Origin: Epinephelus fuscoguttatus | Lineage: Eukaryota; Chordata; Actinopteri; Perciformes; Serranidae | Assembly (NCBI RefSeq): GCF_011397635.1 | Contig: NC_064769.1 | Span: 14,091,207-14,155,206 of the forward strand | Reading direction: 5' to 3' | DNA length: 64,000 bases | Part shown: one piece after another, positions 38,706-50,013 of the stretch | Layout of the letters: each line of letters begins with the position of its first letter | How positions within the stretch are numbered: the stretch's first letter is position 1 | Notes under the pieces: model-generated | The model's input: the letters and a program-made list of their open reading frames with translations, nothing else | Databases searched by the model: none | Told to the model about the DNA's origin: nothing | Made by a program: the position numbers and the translations under genes

Positions 38706-38716
38706 CTGGGCCGACT

Positions 38717-39459
38717 CTCACTTTAAGATTGGAAGAAAAAAACGCCCCGGCTGCTTGTATTTCTTTCAACCAATCACAGTCGTTCTGGGCGGTGCCACAG
38801 CAACGGTGTGCTTGCAAAAATATTGCCGGGGGGGAAACAGGTTTTGGTGTAACACACCCACAAAAATATCGTCTACAGGACACGAACCATGGCAGAAAAA
38901 TGGCTACATCCCCGCAAGATCAAACACCACAAAAGTTAGTAAAGGACGTGTTGAAAACTGCAACCGGAGGTGGTAGGGCGGGACTTCAGCGGGTGGCTCG
39001 TTCCGCCCAATGAGAGGCTGATCTAAGTAGCGAACTTCTGCCCACTCAGACTATCATTAGCTCAACTGTAAGGTTAGCTTGCTCAGTGGTGCCAGGTGAG
39101 CTAGCAGTAGATGCACGCTTCCTTTTCCGCAGTGATATGGTTGGTGGGTGTAGTTTGGTAGAAAAAAATAGTTTAGGATTACCTTGAGGTACTCAGACAT
39201 GATTTCTGGAGAGACGTTTTTGTAGAATTTTTCAATTTTTTTAAAATTTAATTTTACTTATTTATTTAATTATTTTTGTACTTTGAGCATCACAAGCCGA
39301 GTGCCATCTAGTTCCATTATATTGGAAAGACAGCTGACATTACTAAGGCCAGTATCTTCAACGCTCACCAACTCACCAAAACAATCTAAACTAACAAACA
39401 GCACTACATGTGGGAGCAAAAATATAAAGTTTTGATTTTAGGGTGAACTGTCCCTTTAA
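38717..39459 (-). repeat. Unclassified dispersed-repeat-like segment ending TTTAAAGGGACAGTTCACCC
   Basis: The minus strand begins TTTAAAGGGACAGTTCACCC at 39459, the same type of end as at 12721. The interior contains AGCTCACCTGGCACCACTGA on the minus strand and a GCGGGACTT block at 38970-38990. The left limit is uncertain, and more than one old element may be involved. Confidence 0.35.
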
Positions 39460-41716
39460 ATTTTGAAAGCATAAAATATGTCTAAAATAAGTATTTATTG
39501 TACTCAAAGACTGTGAAGTGTCAAGTTATCAATTTTATTGAAGCAAAACCTAACAAATGTACTAAAATAACTATCACATTTGTCTAAATGTAGAAGCACT
39601 TCATGCTCTATTCAGTATTACTGTCCCCTGTGTCCCCCAGCAAAATCTACACTTGTGGATAGAAGGATGTGGCTCTAAAAAGAAAAGTATTTATGCTATT
39701 TCTAATGCAGAGGAGACACAGAAAAAAGGACAAAGTCATAGACAGGAATTTTTAAGCTCCAACTAATCGAAATCAAAATGTAACCCCACCAGTCTTTTAA
39801 CAGGAAAACACACTTAAGTAATACAATTACTAGTCCGACAGTTATGGATTTATTTTTGGACTGGCCACCTGTAATAAGATTATAACTTTCCGTAAATATG
39901 AGGTGTGATAAAAGACCTGTTGGAAAATGTTCCTTCTCACGTCACACTTACAAGAAACAAGACATTCCCTCCAGGGTTCACAAGTCTGTCAGGTCACAAA
40001 GGTCAAGGCTCGACACGTCTGCTGCAAGATGTCCCTGAGAACTGTTAAAAAAGAGGAGGGGGAATCCTGGATCAAAGGAGACAAAGAGTTAATTAATCAG
40101 ACTCAGTCCCGTTTCAGTCAAGTGACATGACAGCGTGTGAGTTGAAGTGCTCCTTGTTGCATTTCATCAGCCTCAGTTTGGATATGTGCTATCAGTGTAA
40201 TCAATCTCACCACTTAATTTCCTTGTTCACAGTGTTGACGTGTTGTCTCCATTGAGCCTTGTCATTCTACAGCTACAATAAACAACCTGTTGAGGCAGGG
40301 CCAATCTGTAAATACCAGAACATCTATTTGCAGTAAATCAGTGTTATTTACTACTCCGTTCACGCACCTTTGTTTCTGCAGAGGCGGCAGTGACGTGTTC
40401 AGGGAGTCAGATAAAGGGTATTTCTCACCAACGCTTTCCTGTTATTTTCCAGGGTCCTTTGTTTGGTTGCGAGGCCTCGGCCTGTCTGTTCTCAGGGGAA
40501 CATTCGAGCCCCAAGCACTTATGAACACTCCGGCCCTCGTACACAGACTGCTCCCATACCTGTCTGCATCACCCTGTGTGTGTGTGTGCGTATGTGTTTG
40601 TGTGTCACCTTGTCCTTGGATTTTAAGAGGTACATCCCTGCAGTGAAGTCACTTCTGTTTAAGGGAACTTTATTCTTCATATGCCTTTGAATTTAACTAT
40701 ACATTAATATACATTAAGGTGGTTTTAAGCCATAATTGTTGAAATTAAATGACAGAATGAGAGAAAAAAATACCTTCATTAATTCAAAGTTTGATGCTGC
40801 AGCTACACTGGACTGATTTTGTAGTTTTAAAGCAAATAATGTTTTCTTCCTACTAAAAATATCTCTAATTCCTCATTTCCCAATTTTTTTTTTACTGAAG
40901 GGATGACTTGAAAATTCAATATATTGATCTATAGATCATAAGAATAACTCCTTGTCACTCATATTTTTTCGATTTCTAATCACATTAAAAATTGATATTT
41001 GCCTCAGGAACAGCTTGTCTGTTGAGGTGCCGATCTTCCATTTTACTAATAATTGAATAAAGCAGATTGAAAGTGTCCTCTTCTGTCTCTCAACAAGTGG
41101 ACTTTGCAGTTGCAGTTGTGTGTCACTGATAAATTCCAAGCGTTTTCAAGAGTGTCTCTTGAAAAAAAGAAAAAAAAAATCCTTGCTTTTAAATTCCTGT
41201 CCTGGACAGACACAACAACAACAGGAAGAAGGGCCATTTTCACAGGTGTCAGGAAGCACAGGAAATAAACAAGCTGAATACTGGAAAACATTTTTGTACC
41301 AGTAAGAGTCAGAGGTGAGGCTAATAAGAGATATTTTTAGCTGGGACAGGGTTATTATGTGCAGCTTTGGACAAAATGTTTGATATGGTTCTGATTTCCA
41401 TTAGATGTTTTGTTACACTGCGTGGTGACGTAGTAAAAGAGGACTTGAGAGACTAAAAAACATCTCCCTCTAACCAAGGTTCGCTTATTACGTTCAATTA
41501 TGAATGACCTGTGGTTCCATTACAACCTTTAAAAATCCAAATCACAAAGATGATTGTCTAATTGAATCATTGTGATCGTTTACAGCATTTACCGCAGACC
41601 AATATGTATGTACTTTTTACTGTCTGAAAACTAAAGTTATATTTAAAAAATAATAATGAAATAATTGAATAAAATAAAATAGAATAAACTGATAAATAAA
41701 AAATAAATAGTGACAT

Positions 41717-41752
41717 AATTAAATTAAATTAAATTAAATCAAATTAAATCAA
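41717..41752 (+). repeat. TAAAT pentanucleotide run
   Basis: About seven AATTA/TAAAT units, the last two altered to AATCA. Confidence 0.85.
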
Positions 41753-44141
41753 GATGGGAGAATCTGAATCTAAATATTATAGTGGAGCTTGGGTTGTCTA
41801 ATTTTAAAAATTGTAAGAGGAGATACCTTTTTGAAAACTTGAGCTCCATATGGCTGAATTTTGATTTTTGATTATAAAGATGTCTGTTTAAAATGTCTAC
41901 ATCTGACAACTTTGTGTTTATAAATCTCCAGACAATAGTCTTATAATACCCTCCCACCACCACCTCTAAAGTGGTATTATCCTGCACTTTTTCACCTACT
42001 GGTTGAGTCTAAATAGTGATCAATTTAATCACTTTTTTGCTATATTTAACTGTATAAAATGCTTTTGTTAAGACCATCACAGGGGAGATATCAAAAATAT
42101 TAAAAAACATGGTCATGTTTTGTTGTACTTTGGGTTGGGGCATCTGAAAAACCTGGATCTGCACGATGTACCCATATATATGCACCAATTTATGCCTTCT
42201 CTGCATCATTACAGTATATGTTGTAATTGTCTTTTATTTTGTCAAAATAAAACTCCTCTGGTACTTTAATGCACTTTGGGGGACAAGCGCACATTCCAAA
42301 TATTGAGGAGGATGTGTCCTCTGTGTTACACTCGAACTGTGCCCACCACCACCCCCTTCAAAATCTGGATTGCGCCTCTGCCTGTAATACAGTATGATTT
42401 GATAGTGACCACATTTACGTTACGTTATGAAATGAAATCTGTCTGTTGTAAATAATCAAAGGAATTGAGTCTCTGATTCATTTAAAGGTTTGTCAAATAG
42501 CCACTGTAATGGTAATAATTGTTCTGCTTGCTCAGAAGAATGATTCATTTCAGTTTAACTGTATAAGCCAGAACTCTCAGTAGGGCTCAGAGATGAGTTG
42601 AAAGACTTTAATGAATGTTTCCCTCCAGGAAGGAAATGACATTATATGTATTTCTCAAGAAAGATCTTTAGCAATATCTCAGATTTTTAATAATTTGTAT
42701 TCATCACTTTGTTTATGTTGACTGATGTAAGTCCCATCTGCTATGGCTGCATTTTATTAAGTTAAAATTAACTTTACAGGCAAAGCTATGTACAAAAGTT
42801 TCTCCATGGAGTTGCATAGACAGAGAAACTTCCTCAAATTCTCTCCCGTCTGTGATCTTTCATAAATCCTGTCTTTGCTCGTCAGTTCTTCTTATGCCAT
42901 TAGTGGTGAAAATATTTGTTCCACGGCTGAGAAATGTTTTCTGCATGGGAACAAAGAATATTTTGCTATTTGTGGAAGTTGAGAAAGTAGGGCGTTCCAA
43001 CCAAGACTTAAGAGTCGAGGATGCCTGAACATTTCTCAGCACTTTCTGCTCCTGTGTTTAGATGTACCACTTCATATCATCATGGGAAACAAGAACTCCT
43101 TCTACGCAGAAGGCATATTTCTATCTAGACTTCTTTGCATTTTTACATAGTTCAGAGAGTCTTTTTCCACCTCCCATAAATAAATCTCTCTAATGTCTTG
43201 CTGAGAATATCAGAATATCAGTGTCTCCTCCTCTTTTTTTCCCACAGAAATTTATTCAGAATTTAATTTGCCACGGGATTTTCAAATGTGCCATGCATCT
43301 CTGCGACATGTTGATATATTGAATGAACTGAGAAATACTGCATTAAGTGCACACGCAATATCTTAAATGCACATGTTAGCCTTCCTACTCAAAGTCAGCC
43401 AGCATTGGATAAGTCCATGGGATCACATTTTAAAGTGAGAACACTGATGGTCTCATAATGTTGAAGACACAAAACATGCAACTTAACAAATGTTAGCATG
43501 AATAACAAATGTGTTTCCTGTTTGACTGAACAGCTTCACTCTCTCTATATACTCACACATATATGAATTCAGTTCTCCATCGCCAGTACTGGGGATGTAA
43601 TATTATAAATGATAATAATGAACTTCCTCTGTAGAGAGAATCTTTCTGATAGTCATCAGTCTCCACAGTGTTCACACAACTAGGCCTTACAATAAAAGGG
43701 CCGCAAAGCAAATGAGAGCACTAAAAATATTTGGAGCATAAGGGAAAAGATTCTTCTTAGATGAAGAATGGTCTCTTGGTATCAATTCCAACATTTTGTC
43801 TGATGAAATCCAGCTAACTGCTCATCACTGGGATGATACTACGGAATAGTGCAAAAAGAGAAAAGAGCAAAGACATCCTTTTAAGAAACTCCAGCAAAGG
43901 CTCAACCTCAGAATGATGTGAGATCTAATTCTTAGAGTAATATGAGAATAAAATGAAGTATACAGCTGTCAGGCAACCGTGCAGACCAGGACGTGACTAA
44001 TGCTAAGTACAGTTATGGCAATTACACAATGTGCTTTAGAGTAAAACATAGAAAACATTAAACAATGAGATAAAGAATATATAAAATACTCCACATAACT
44101 AAAATAACCATACAGCAAACCAAACAATGCACACACTTGCA

Positions 44142-44818
44142 CAGGGGTATGTAACTTATATTAGTTCATGGGCCACATACACCCCAGTTTGATCTCAGGT
44201 GAGCCAGACCAATAAAACCATTGCATAAAAATCTATAATAACCATACCTCTAATGTTTTCCCCTTTCTTTTAGCGTGAAAAAGTACATTCTGAAACGCTA
44301 TTTACAAAACATATGGTGAATATGCCTCAGTTTTTCCTTGTGCAGTCAGTCAACTATGCATTTTCCCATACATTTCCATTCCTGTGTAGTAATGCTGGCA
44401 TCACTGCACCAAACTCAAGTGACAGCTATTGAGGAAGCAAGTTAACTTATCCCATGCCTTACAAACCATCTACAAATGTTAAATTTTGGCAAAAGGGTTT
44501 CATCAATATCATTTTAGGATAGATGTCTGATACAGATTCTTTTGTACTGAAGCTACTGACTGACTGACTGACTACATTGTGCACAATATGCCGTATCTTT
44601 AAATATGTCCACGATAAGTTTTCATTGTTTCTTTTCAGAGAATTATGATTGTGTTGAAAAGCCTCTGAACCAGCATTTTGCTCCTGAATCCCACAACCTC
44701 TGAGCTTCCACAGGTGCATCAATATCAGGTGTCCAGGTGTCAAAAGTCATCCAATTGGCCAGATTGGACCCTTTGACGGGCCAGTTCTGGCCCATGAGCC
44801 ACATATTTTACACCCCTG
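44142..44818. mobile_element. hAT-like non-autonomous element (CAGGGGT ends)
   Basis: The left terminus CAGGGGTATGTAACTTATAT is followed by TTCATGGGCCACATA. The right terminus, on the minus strand, is CAGGGGTGTAAAATATGTGG followed by CTCATGGGCC. Such CAGGGGT ends with a nearby GGGCCACAT block are typical of fish hAT elements. The element is 677 bp with no transposase frame. The flanking 8 bases (CACTTGCA and TTCTAACT) do not form a clear duplication, so the copy is old or the edges have mutated. An ACTG run sits inside (44555-44573). Confidence 0.7.
44555..44573 (+). repeat. ACTG tetranucleotide run
   Basis: Four to five ACTG units inside the hAT-like element. Confidence 0.9.
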
Positions 44819-44839
44819 TTCTAACTGCTGCTGACTTAC

Positions 44840-44845
44840 TTTATT
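44840..44845 (-). terminator. Candidate poly(A) signal for esm1
   Basis: The minus strand reads AATAAA, about 930 bp past the esm1 stop. A variant ATTAAA (minus) occurs closer, at 45254-45259. No choice between them can be made from sequence alone. Confidence 0.25.
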
Positions 44846-45771
44846 TTGCTAAACTCACTTTTGCAGATTCAATTGACTTTACACCCTTTCCATACTCTTT
44901 ACACTTGACTAAACACTTTGTCATTTAATCATTTGTCTCTTCTCCTAAGTGATTGTTGTTATGTGTCTTTCATTTTACAGCACCATTATTTACACAACTA
45001 TAAAGAGATATGTAAGGCACAGCATGACTGACTGAATGCCATTTATAGATAGAGTCTACTGCACATTCCACTCATTTAGATGTAATGAACCTTTGCCTGA
45101 AATATAAATCTGCAACTGCTTAGTTTGAAACTATTGATTACTACATAATAAAAGCACTCAGGCCTTTTCAATATCAATTGATGCACCACTAATTAAGTTA
45201 ACAAATGTTTAAGGCAATGAAAATCAAATGACAAGAGTCAGTGATAACTTTGGTTTAATTGTAAGAGCATTCTTTACATTGGCTGGTGTCATACACATGA
45301 TATTTTCCATGTCCTCTTTTCATATATACAATACAAATAAAATATCAGCATGGAAAACTTCAAAATATTTAGTGGACTACAATGATGAATGGATGAAAAA
45401 ATATTGCTGTGTCCAGTTTGGAAATAAATGCAAGGTCCTTTTGTGACATTAACTCTCATTTTCTCAACAGTAATGTATGAAGGCACACTAAATGAGACAA
45501 TCAGGTCTACACTGAAGCTCCTACAGGACAATCTCGAGAAACAGATGAAGAACAAAACAGAAAAATGGAGAATTTGAAGAGAATAATATCATCTGCATAT
45601 TTCATTAGAAAATGATGCCTATGCCAAGTAAGGACCGAACAAACCAAACAAAACTTCCAAATGCTGTAAAAAAGTTTTTTTCATCATTTAACATAATAAA
45701 ATATATCTTTCAGTTCATTTATAAGTTAATGCTACATTTACACTGAATAGATTCAGTCTTGTCAGCACTTG

Positions 45772-45866
45772 TCAGCGAGGGTTGAGCCGCTTTGGAGCAG
45801 TGGATCTGTCCGTGTGTTGAACTGAGTTCTGGGCAGTGCTGACCTCTCCTGAGCCCACCTCTCCCC
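45772..45866 (-). CDS. esm1: esm1 coding exon 3 (C terminus)
   Basis: The acceptor is TTTCAG|GGGG. It encodes 31 residues without cysteine, with a Ser-Gly dipeptide in acidic context at residues 156-158 and the family-typical terminal NPR, then TGA. Confidence 0.9.
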
Positions 45867-46896
45867 CTGAAATACAAGTGAAAGAACTCATTGAATTTCC
45901 AAATAAATATCTTTTCATGGCTTGATTCAATCCATTTAGTAGAGGACATTTGAGTAAGAATTCACAAAATACCAACACTTTTTAAAAAGCAGCAATCTTT
46001 ATTCTAAGAAATCTCACTGTTTGTTACCTTCTTGAGTCTCAGTCTTGAGCTTGCTGGCAATTTTGGCAAAGAATCTGAGGGTGAGGCAAGCTCCTGTCTC
46101 CCTGTCACATATGCCACCTTTGCAGTCGCATGTCTTGCGGCACTCAACCCCGTAGGTTCCATACAGGCAGTCTGTAAAGAAAGGAAACATTATTTTAGAG
46201 CTTTGTCTTGCAGAACAAGCAGGGAAAAGGTTCATGTACCTGACATGTAATGTTCCTACAGACTCATATTCACAGTCAAAATAATGATGATCAGTGAGTG
46301 AGAGAAATGGGGAAAGGCAAATAACTGCAAGTGGATAGTTGGATGAGCACTGATGTTAAACTCCAAGCCTCTAATGGTCTGATCATCAGGTCAAATGTTA
46401 TTTGAAGCATGGATGCACAGTTACAATACATGCTCCTCTCTAACCACTGATTATATGGCAGTGGTGCTGTTCATTGTGATTAACTCAATAAATAGAGCCT
46501 AAAGACTGCATTTGGTGCAGCAGAGCATCACATCAAAACGCAGCACACAGGCAGAAACAGCACACATTGAATACTGAATGTTAGTGTACCTTTGCAAATC
46601 CCATATTCGTCTCCATAATCGTCCTCATCCTTGTAGAACTCGCAGAATAATCCCGGTCCGCACTTCACCCCGTGCATCCCCGACACCGTGCGGTAACAGT
46701 GCTCCCCTCTGCCGGCTGCACAGACCTGGCAACAGCCGCAGTCATCCAGGACGGTCCGTGTGCACCGCTGCGTCCCGCCGCACCGCTCCGCGTTGCATCT
46801 GTCGGGGCAGTTCACCGCGTACTTGACATTGGCGCCCCACGCCTCAGCATCTCGCACTATGAGTGAGGACAACACTGTGATGAGGAGAAAAGACAT
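45772..46896 (-). CDS. esm1: esm1 / endocan, complete three-exon coding region
   Basis: Joined exons 46896-46590, 46171-46028 and 45866-45772 give 181 residues plus TGA, close to the roughly 184 of the mammalian protein. ESM1 is a secreted endothelial dermatan-sulfate proteoglycan involved in angiogenesis. Residues 1-18 or so form a hydrophobic signal peptide. Next is an IGFBP-like cysteine-rich domain with TVLDDCGCCQVCAAGRGE and YRTVSGM motifs. A second cysteine-rich module in exon 2 contains CKGGICDRETGACL. There are 18 cysteines after the signal, the number expected for ESM1. Exon 3 has a Ser-Gly glycan-attachment candidate (residue 156, GSGE) and ends LNPR. The ATG at 46896 is chosen over an in-frame upstream Met (47085) because it directly precedes the signal peptide and has G at -3. 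herc1 is divergent, about 3 kb away. Confidence 0.96.
46028..46171 (-). CDS. esm1: esm1 coding exon 2
   Basis: 144 bases, phase 1 in and out. The acceptor is TTTACAG|A and the donor GAAG|GTAACA. It encodes six cysteines (DCLYGTYGVECRKTCDC followed by GGICDRETGAC), then a phenylalanine/lysine-containing linker. Confidence 0.95.
46590..46896 (-). CDS. esm1: esm1 coding exon 1
   Basis: It encodes the signal peptide and IGFBP-like domain (residues 1-102 plus one base), with 12 cysteines. The donor is AAAG|GTACAC. The run of acidic residues DEDDYGDE near residue 91-98 corresponds to a variable loop in the family. Confidence 0.95.
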
Positions 46897-47120
46897 GACT
46901 GGATGCGGTGTGGAGAGCTCGTGGAAGGGCTGCTGTCTTTTGGGATGTCTCGGGAAGAAGAGCAGGAGAAGCGGAGCACCTCTGGGAGACTTGAGCGGAG
47001 TGACCTCTGGTGCATCAGGTTGTATGGTTATCAGCGATGAACAACTTTGTTTTGCACATGGCTTTGCTCTCGTCAATTTCCTCATTCCGGTGTTGTCGTC
47101 CTTTCTGCCAGTCAGCCCCC

Positions 47121-47127
47121 TTTTTAG
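47121..47127 (-). promoter_or_regulatory. TATA-like word upstream of esm1
   Basis: The minus strand reads TTCTAAAAAGGG about 225 bp upstream of the start codon. ETS-type cores occur beside it (GGAAGTG at 47139-47145 on the plus strand, CCGGAT on the minus strand). ETS factors drive endothelial genes, which fits the family biology, but such cores are frequent by chance. Confidence 0.25.
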
Positions 47128-47997
47128 AAATCCGGCTTGGAAGTGGGATTAACTCTGGACCGCCATCCAGGAATTGAAATTCGTGTGACCTGATGTCATA
47201 AGTTATCTTTGGTTTGTTTTTGTGTTAGTGACTGACGGAACCCCCCAAACCTCCCGGCTCAGCTTTGAAGAATCACATTTGATGTTTGGATGTTTTTAGT
47301 CACAACATCCTATGATTGGAAATAATACTGACAATATTTAACACAACAGGAGATTAATCAGTGTTAGCTCAATTAAGTCATTATATAGAATCACATAAGA
47401 ATGAATAAGGTAATTTTGAATAAGGTTGTGTCTAAAGTTTTAAAAGAGGAAAAAAAATTATGGAAACTTTTAAGTTATATTAAAAATAGGAACAGAATAG
47501 GAATAGGAACTGGCTAGTAATAAAACAAAAGCCATTAAATGTAGCATGTAAAAGCAGTTTTTACCACAATCTGTATCTGTACTGTTTTTTTTAACAGGGC
47601 CGTAATCACCCATTCAACATGAGGGGGTTGGGTCCCAGGAGAACTTTTTAGAAACTTCATAACTAAAGTAACCCTTTTAAAATATTTTTTTTAAACAAAA
47701 ACTCTGAGATCAAGGGTTCTCGATTATTTAAGATGACATAGTACCATTTTATAGGTGCTAGCATATGATTGAGGGCAACACAGGGGTGCACACGCTATGA
47801 CTGAGCGAGGCAACTTTTTATGACCTTTTTTAACGACATTTTTTATGACTAACACAGTGATATAGCCTATATAACCCTCATAGTTTTCCACATTTGAATA
47901 TATTTGAAAGTAATACGCTGGGGTCCCCAGATACATTATACTTACTGCCTAGTTTAAAGATTCTAAATATAGTCTGTCATGATTTATGTTGATTTTT

Positions 47998-49335
47998 TTA
48001 ACCCTTTCAAACAAAGTGGTCACTGCAGTGGACAGCTGTTTAAAAGCCATTTTCTTGTACATGCCTGGGTTTTGATGCTCTAGTTGCATTTAAGTCACTC
48101 CAGTGGACCCCAGTGCATCGTTTAATACAGTGCCACCCACTGGCCAGGTGCTGTCAGTGCAACACAGATCTTTCAAAACCAAGATGGCCGACAGAAAGGA
48201 AGAAATGTTCAGCTCAAGAGTATCTTGCCAGTCCTTCTATAATAGGAGACCCTGTTAGATACAAACAATCTGGGAACATCAATTAATATCCAAGGAGTGA
48301 TGCAGTCGTTACATTTTCCAAGTATTAATTTTATGTTTTGAGGAGATAACAATTAATCATCTGTTTACTAAACTGGACATCATGCAATGCTGGCTGTATT
48401 TCAACTACATTAAATAGCCTACTATTACTGCAACTTTGTTTTTCTTGAAAATGCTTTACCTGCAATGGTTTTCATGGCTGTAAATCAATTGATTTATGTT
48501 ATTAGCATGTAATGAACAGTTTTTGTAACAGACATAATATTTTGAGAATATTTGCGCAGAAAATGTTGATTGGAAAAAAATGATATAGTTCAACGGGGGG
48601 AGGTGGGTGAGGAGGAGTGAAGAGGAAGCAGTTGAAAAGACGGGAGAAGCTGAAGAGTCAGGAGCAAGGTTCAGCACTTCTGCATGGCATTGAACAGTAT
48701 TAGAATCTGTTAAAATATATTTATGACATTGGTTTAAGAAAGGGCGCCACAGTGGTGTAGTGGTTAGCACTGTTGCCTCACAGCAGGAGGGTTACTGGTT
48801 TAAACTTGTCCCCAGGAGGGAGCCCCTCTGTGTGGAGTTTGTATGTTCTCCCTGTGTCAGTGTGGGTTTTCTCTGGGTACTCCTGCTTCCTCCCACAATC
48901 CATAGACATGCAGGTTGGGGATAGGTTAATTGGTGACTCTAAATTGCCTGTAGGTGTGAATGTGAGTGTGAGTGGTTGTCTGTCTCTGTGTGTCAGCCCT
49001 GTGATAGTCTGGCGACCTGTCCAGGGTGTACCCGGCCTCTCACCCAATGTCTGCTGGGACTGGAGCCAGTCCCAGCAGACCCTCAAGAGGATAAGCGGTT
49101 ATGGAAATGAATGAAAGAGCATTAAAAATATATATTTTTATAGTTTCACATGATATATATCAATCTTTAAATTGGGTTATATTTCTGCAGTTGAAAACTT
49201 AAACACATGCTGTCCACCTGAGTGGACATGTGAAAAACTCATGTTTAAAAAATTATTTTTTTTCATACAAGAGAATTAAAACACTAAAAAAAAATCTCGA
49301 CTGAGATCATAATAATTCATGCATGAAAGGATTAA
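47998..49335. mobile_element. TIR element (TTAACCCTTTCA ends) interrupted by a SINE
   Basis: The left terminus TTAACCCTTTCAAACAAAGT and the reverse complement of the right terminus (TTAATCCTTTCATGCATGAA) are inverted. Both arms carry the theme CAGTGGACAGC or GAGTGGACATG near the ends (48029 and 49221). Without the SINE at 48742-49115 the element is about 965 bp. An AAGATGGCCGAC word at 48181 belongs to the repeat rather than to a promoter. It is non-coding. Confidence 0.6.
48742..49115 (+). mobile_element. Fish tRNA-derived SINE, near full length, nested in a TIR element
   Basis: The head GGGCGCCACAGTGGTGTAGT has an A box (TAGTGGTTAGCACTG). The B-box region is disturbed (GGTTTAAACTTGTCC). 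The body has TTTGTATGTTCTCCCTGTGT, GACTCTAAATTGCC, GGCGACCTGTCCAGGGTGTA and the 3' part GGATAAGCGGTTATGGAAAT followed by GAATGAA. It is the most complete of the three copies here. The open frames on both strands (48773-49114) are by-products. Confidence 0.85.
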
Positions 49336-49899
49336 TATTGTAACAAAAAAATCAATTCATTGATGGCATTAACAAAATCATCAAATAACAGGGGGCACTT
49401 CAAGTTAAGTATTGCAATTCCATAAAGTTAAGGACTCACAAAATTAAGAAGAGAGTGGTCAAAATCAAAGGAGCAGTGACATCTTCATTTTTAGACCAAA
49501 ACCCTTGGATCCTACACTTCCCATAACGCAGCATCATCAAGGTTATTTCCTCAGTTTTGACAAAGCTCCCTCCAGAGTCACAGAGGACATTATGCATCCT
49601 TTTCCCACCACAGGCTGAGTTTTAGTTAATTATAAGATATTTTTTAAAAGTCATATCATGTTCAGTATAGTCTACTGCTTTAATATCTGGACAATATTAA
49701 TAAAAAGAAGCTTTACTTTAGTCTGAATTTATTTTTGATTAATGATTTTAATACTGGTTTAGGGATCCACAAAATACTGACATTAGTATAAAACATGTTA
49801 CACAGTCGGGACTGTGTCAGGCAGAAAAATAAAAATTAAAGGTGAATAAAAACAATATGATGAAAAGTAATTATCGCTCCAAAACACAAGGTGGCGGTC

Positions 49900-50013
49900 A
49901 TCCAACATGGCTGCCATCAATTGTTAAGGCTCCAGCAGACGAAGAAGAAGAGGAGCGAGGAGAAGGTTGATATGATATTCACGTCCAAGGGAGACCTCAC
50001 CGGGACGGGACAG
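49900..50013 (+). other. herc1: herc1 untranslated exon 1 (5' end approximate)
   Basis: A purine-rich leader (GAAGAAGAAGAGGAGCGAGG) ends at a strong donor GGGACAG|GTAACG after 50013. It is the obvious partner for the acceptor at 53117, which opens the exon bearing the start codon. The start position is inferred from the YY1-like motif. No open frame continues into the coding exon. Confidence 0.55.
49902..49915 (+). promoter_or_regulatory. YY1-like motif at the herc1 promoter
   Basis: CCAACATGGCTGCC matches the AANATGGCNGC YY1 pattern often found at or just downstream of starts of TATA-less housekeeping genes. It lies about 100 bp before the donor of the inferred untranslated exon. Confidence 0.45.

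Larger units (their letters stand above)
30420..45771. other. Intergenic region between arhgap24-like and esm1
   Basis: No open frame here looks like a real exon. The longest (38417-39013) lies over a SINE and an adjoining repeat. The region contains TIR elements, a hAT-like element, a hairpin, SINE copies and microsatellites, listed separately. Stretches such as 35700-38300 and 39500-44100 are AT-rich and show nothing I can name apart from short A, T and TAAAT runs. Confidence 0.6.
46897..49899. other. Divergent intergenic region between esm1 and herc1
   Basis: It holds the esm1 5' flank, a TIR element with a nested SINE (47998-49335) and AT-rich sequence without identifiable features (47200-47990 and 49340-49880). 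The two genes are transcribed away from each other, but their starts are about 2.8 kb apart, too far for a classical shared core promoter. Confidence 0.6.

Noticed and set aside
38417..39013. 198-residue open frame on the plus strand
   Set aside because: Its first half translates the SINE and its second half an adjoining repeat. The same SINE-derived peptide appears at 48773-49114.
46897..47085. In-frame upstream Met extending esm1 by 63 residues
   Set aside because: The extension is basic and proline-rich, would bury the signal peptide, and has no family counterpart.
46578..47152. Plus-strand open frames opposite esm1 exon 1
   Set aside because: They are antisense shadows of a GC-rich, cysteine-coding exon.
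48175..48192. AAGATGGCCGAC word resembling a YY1 promoter element
   Set aside because: It lies inside the TIR element at 47998-49335 and 1.7 kb from the herc1 leader, so it is probably repeat-derived.
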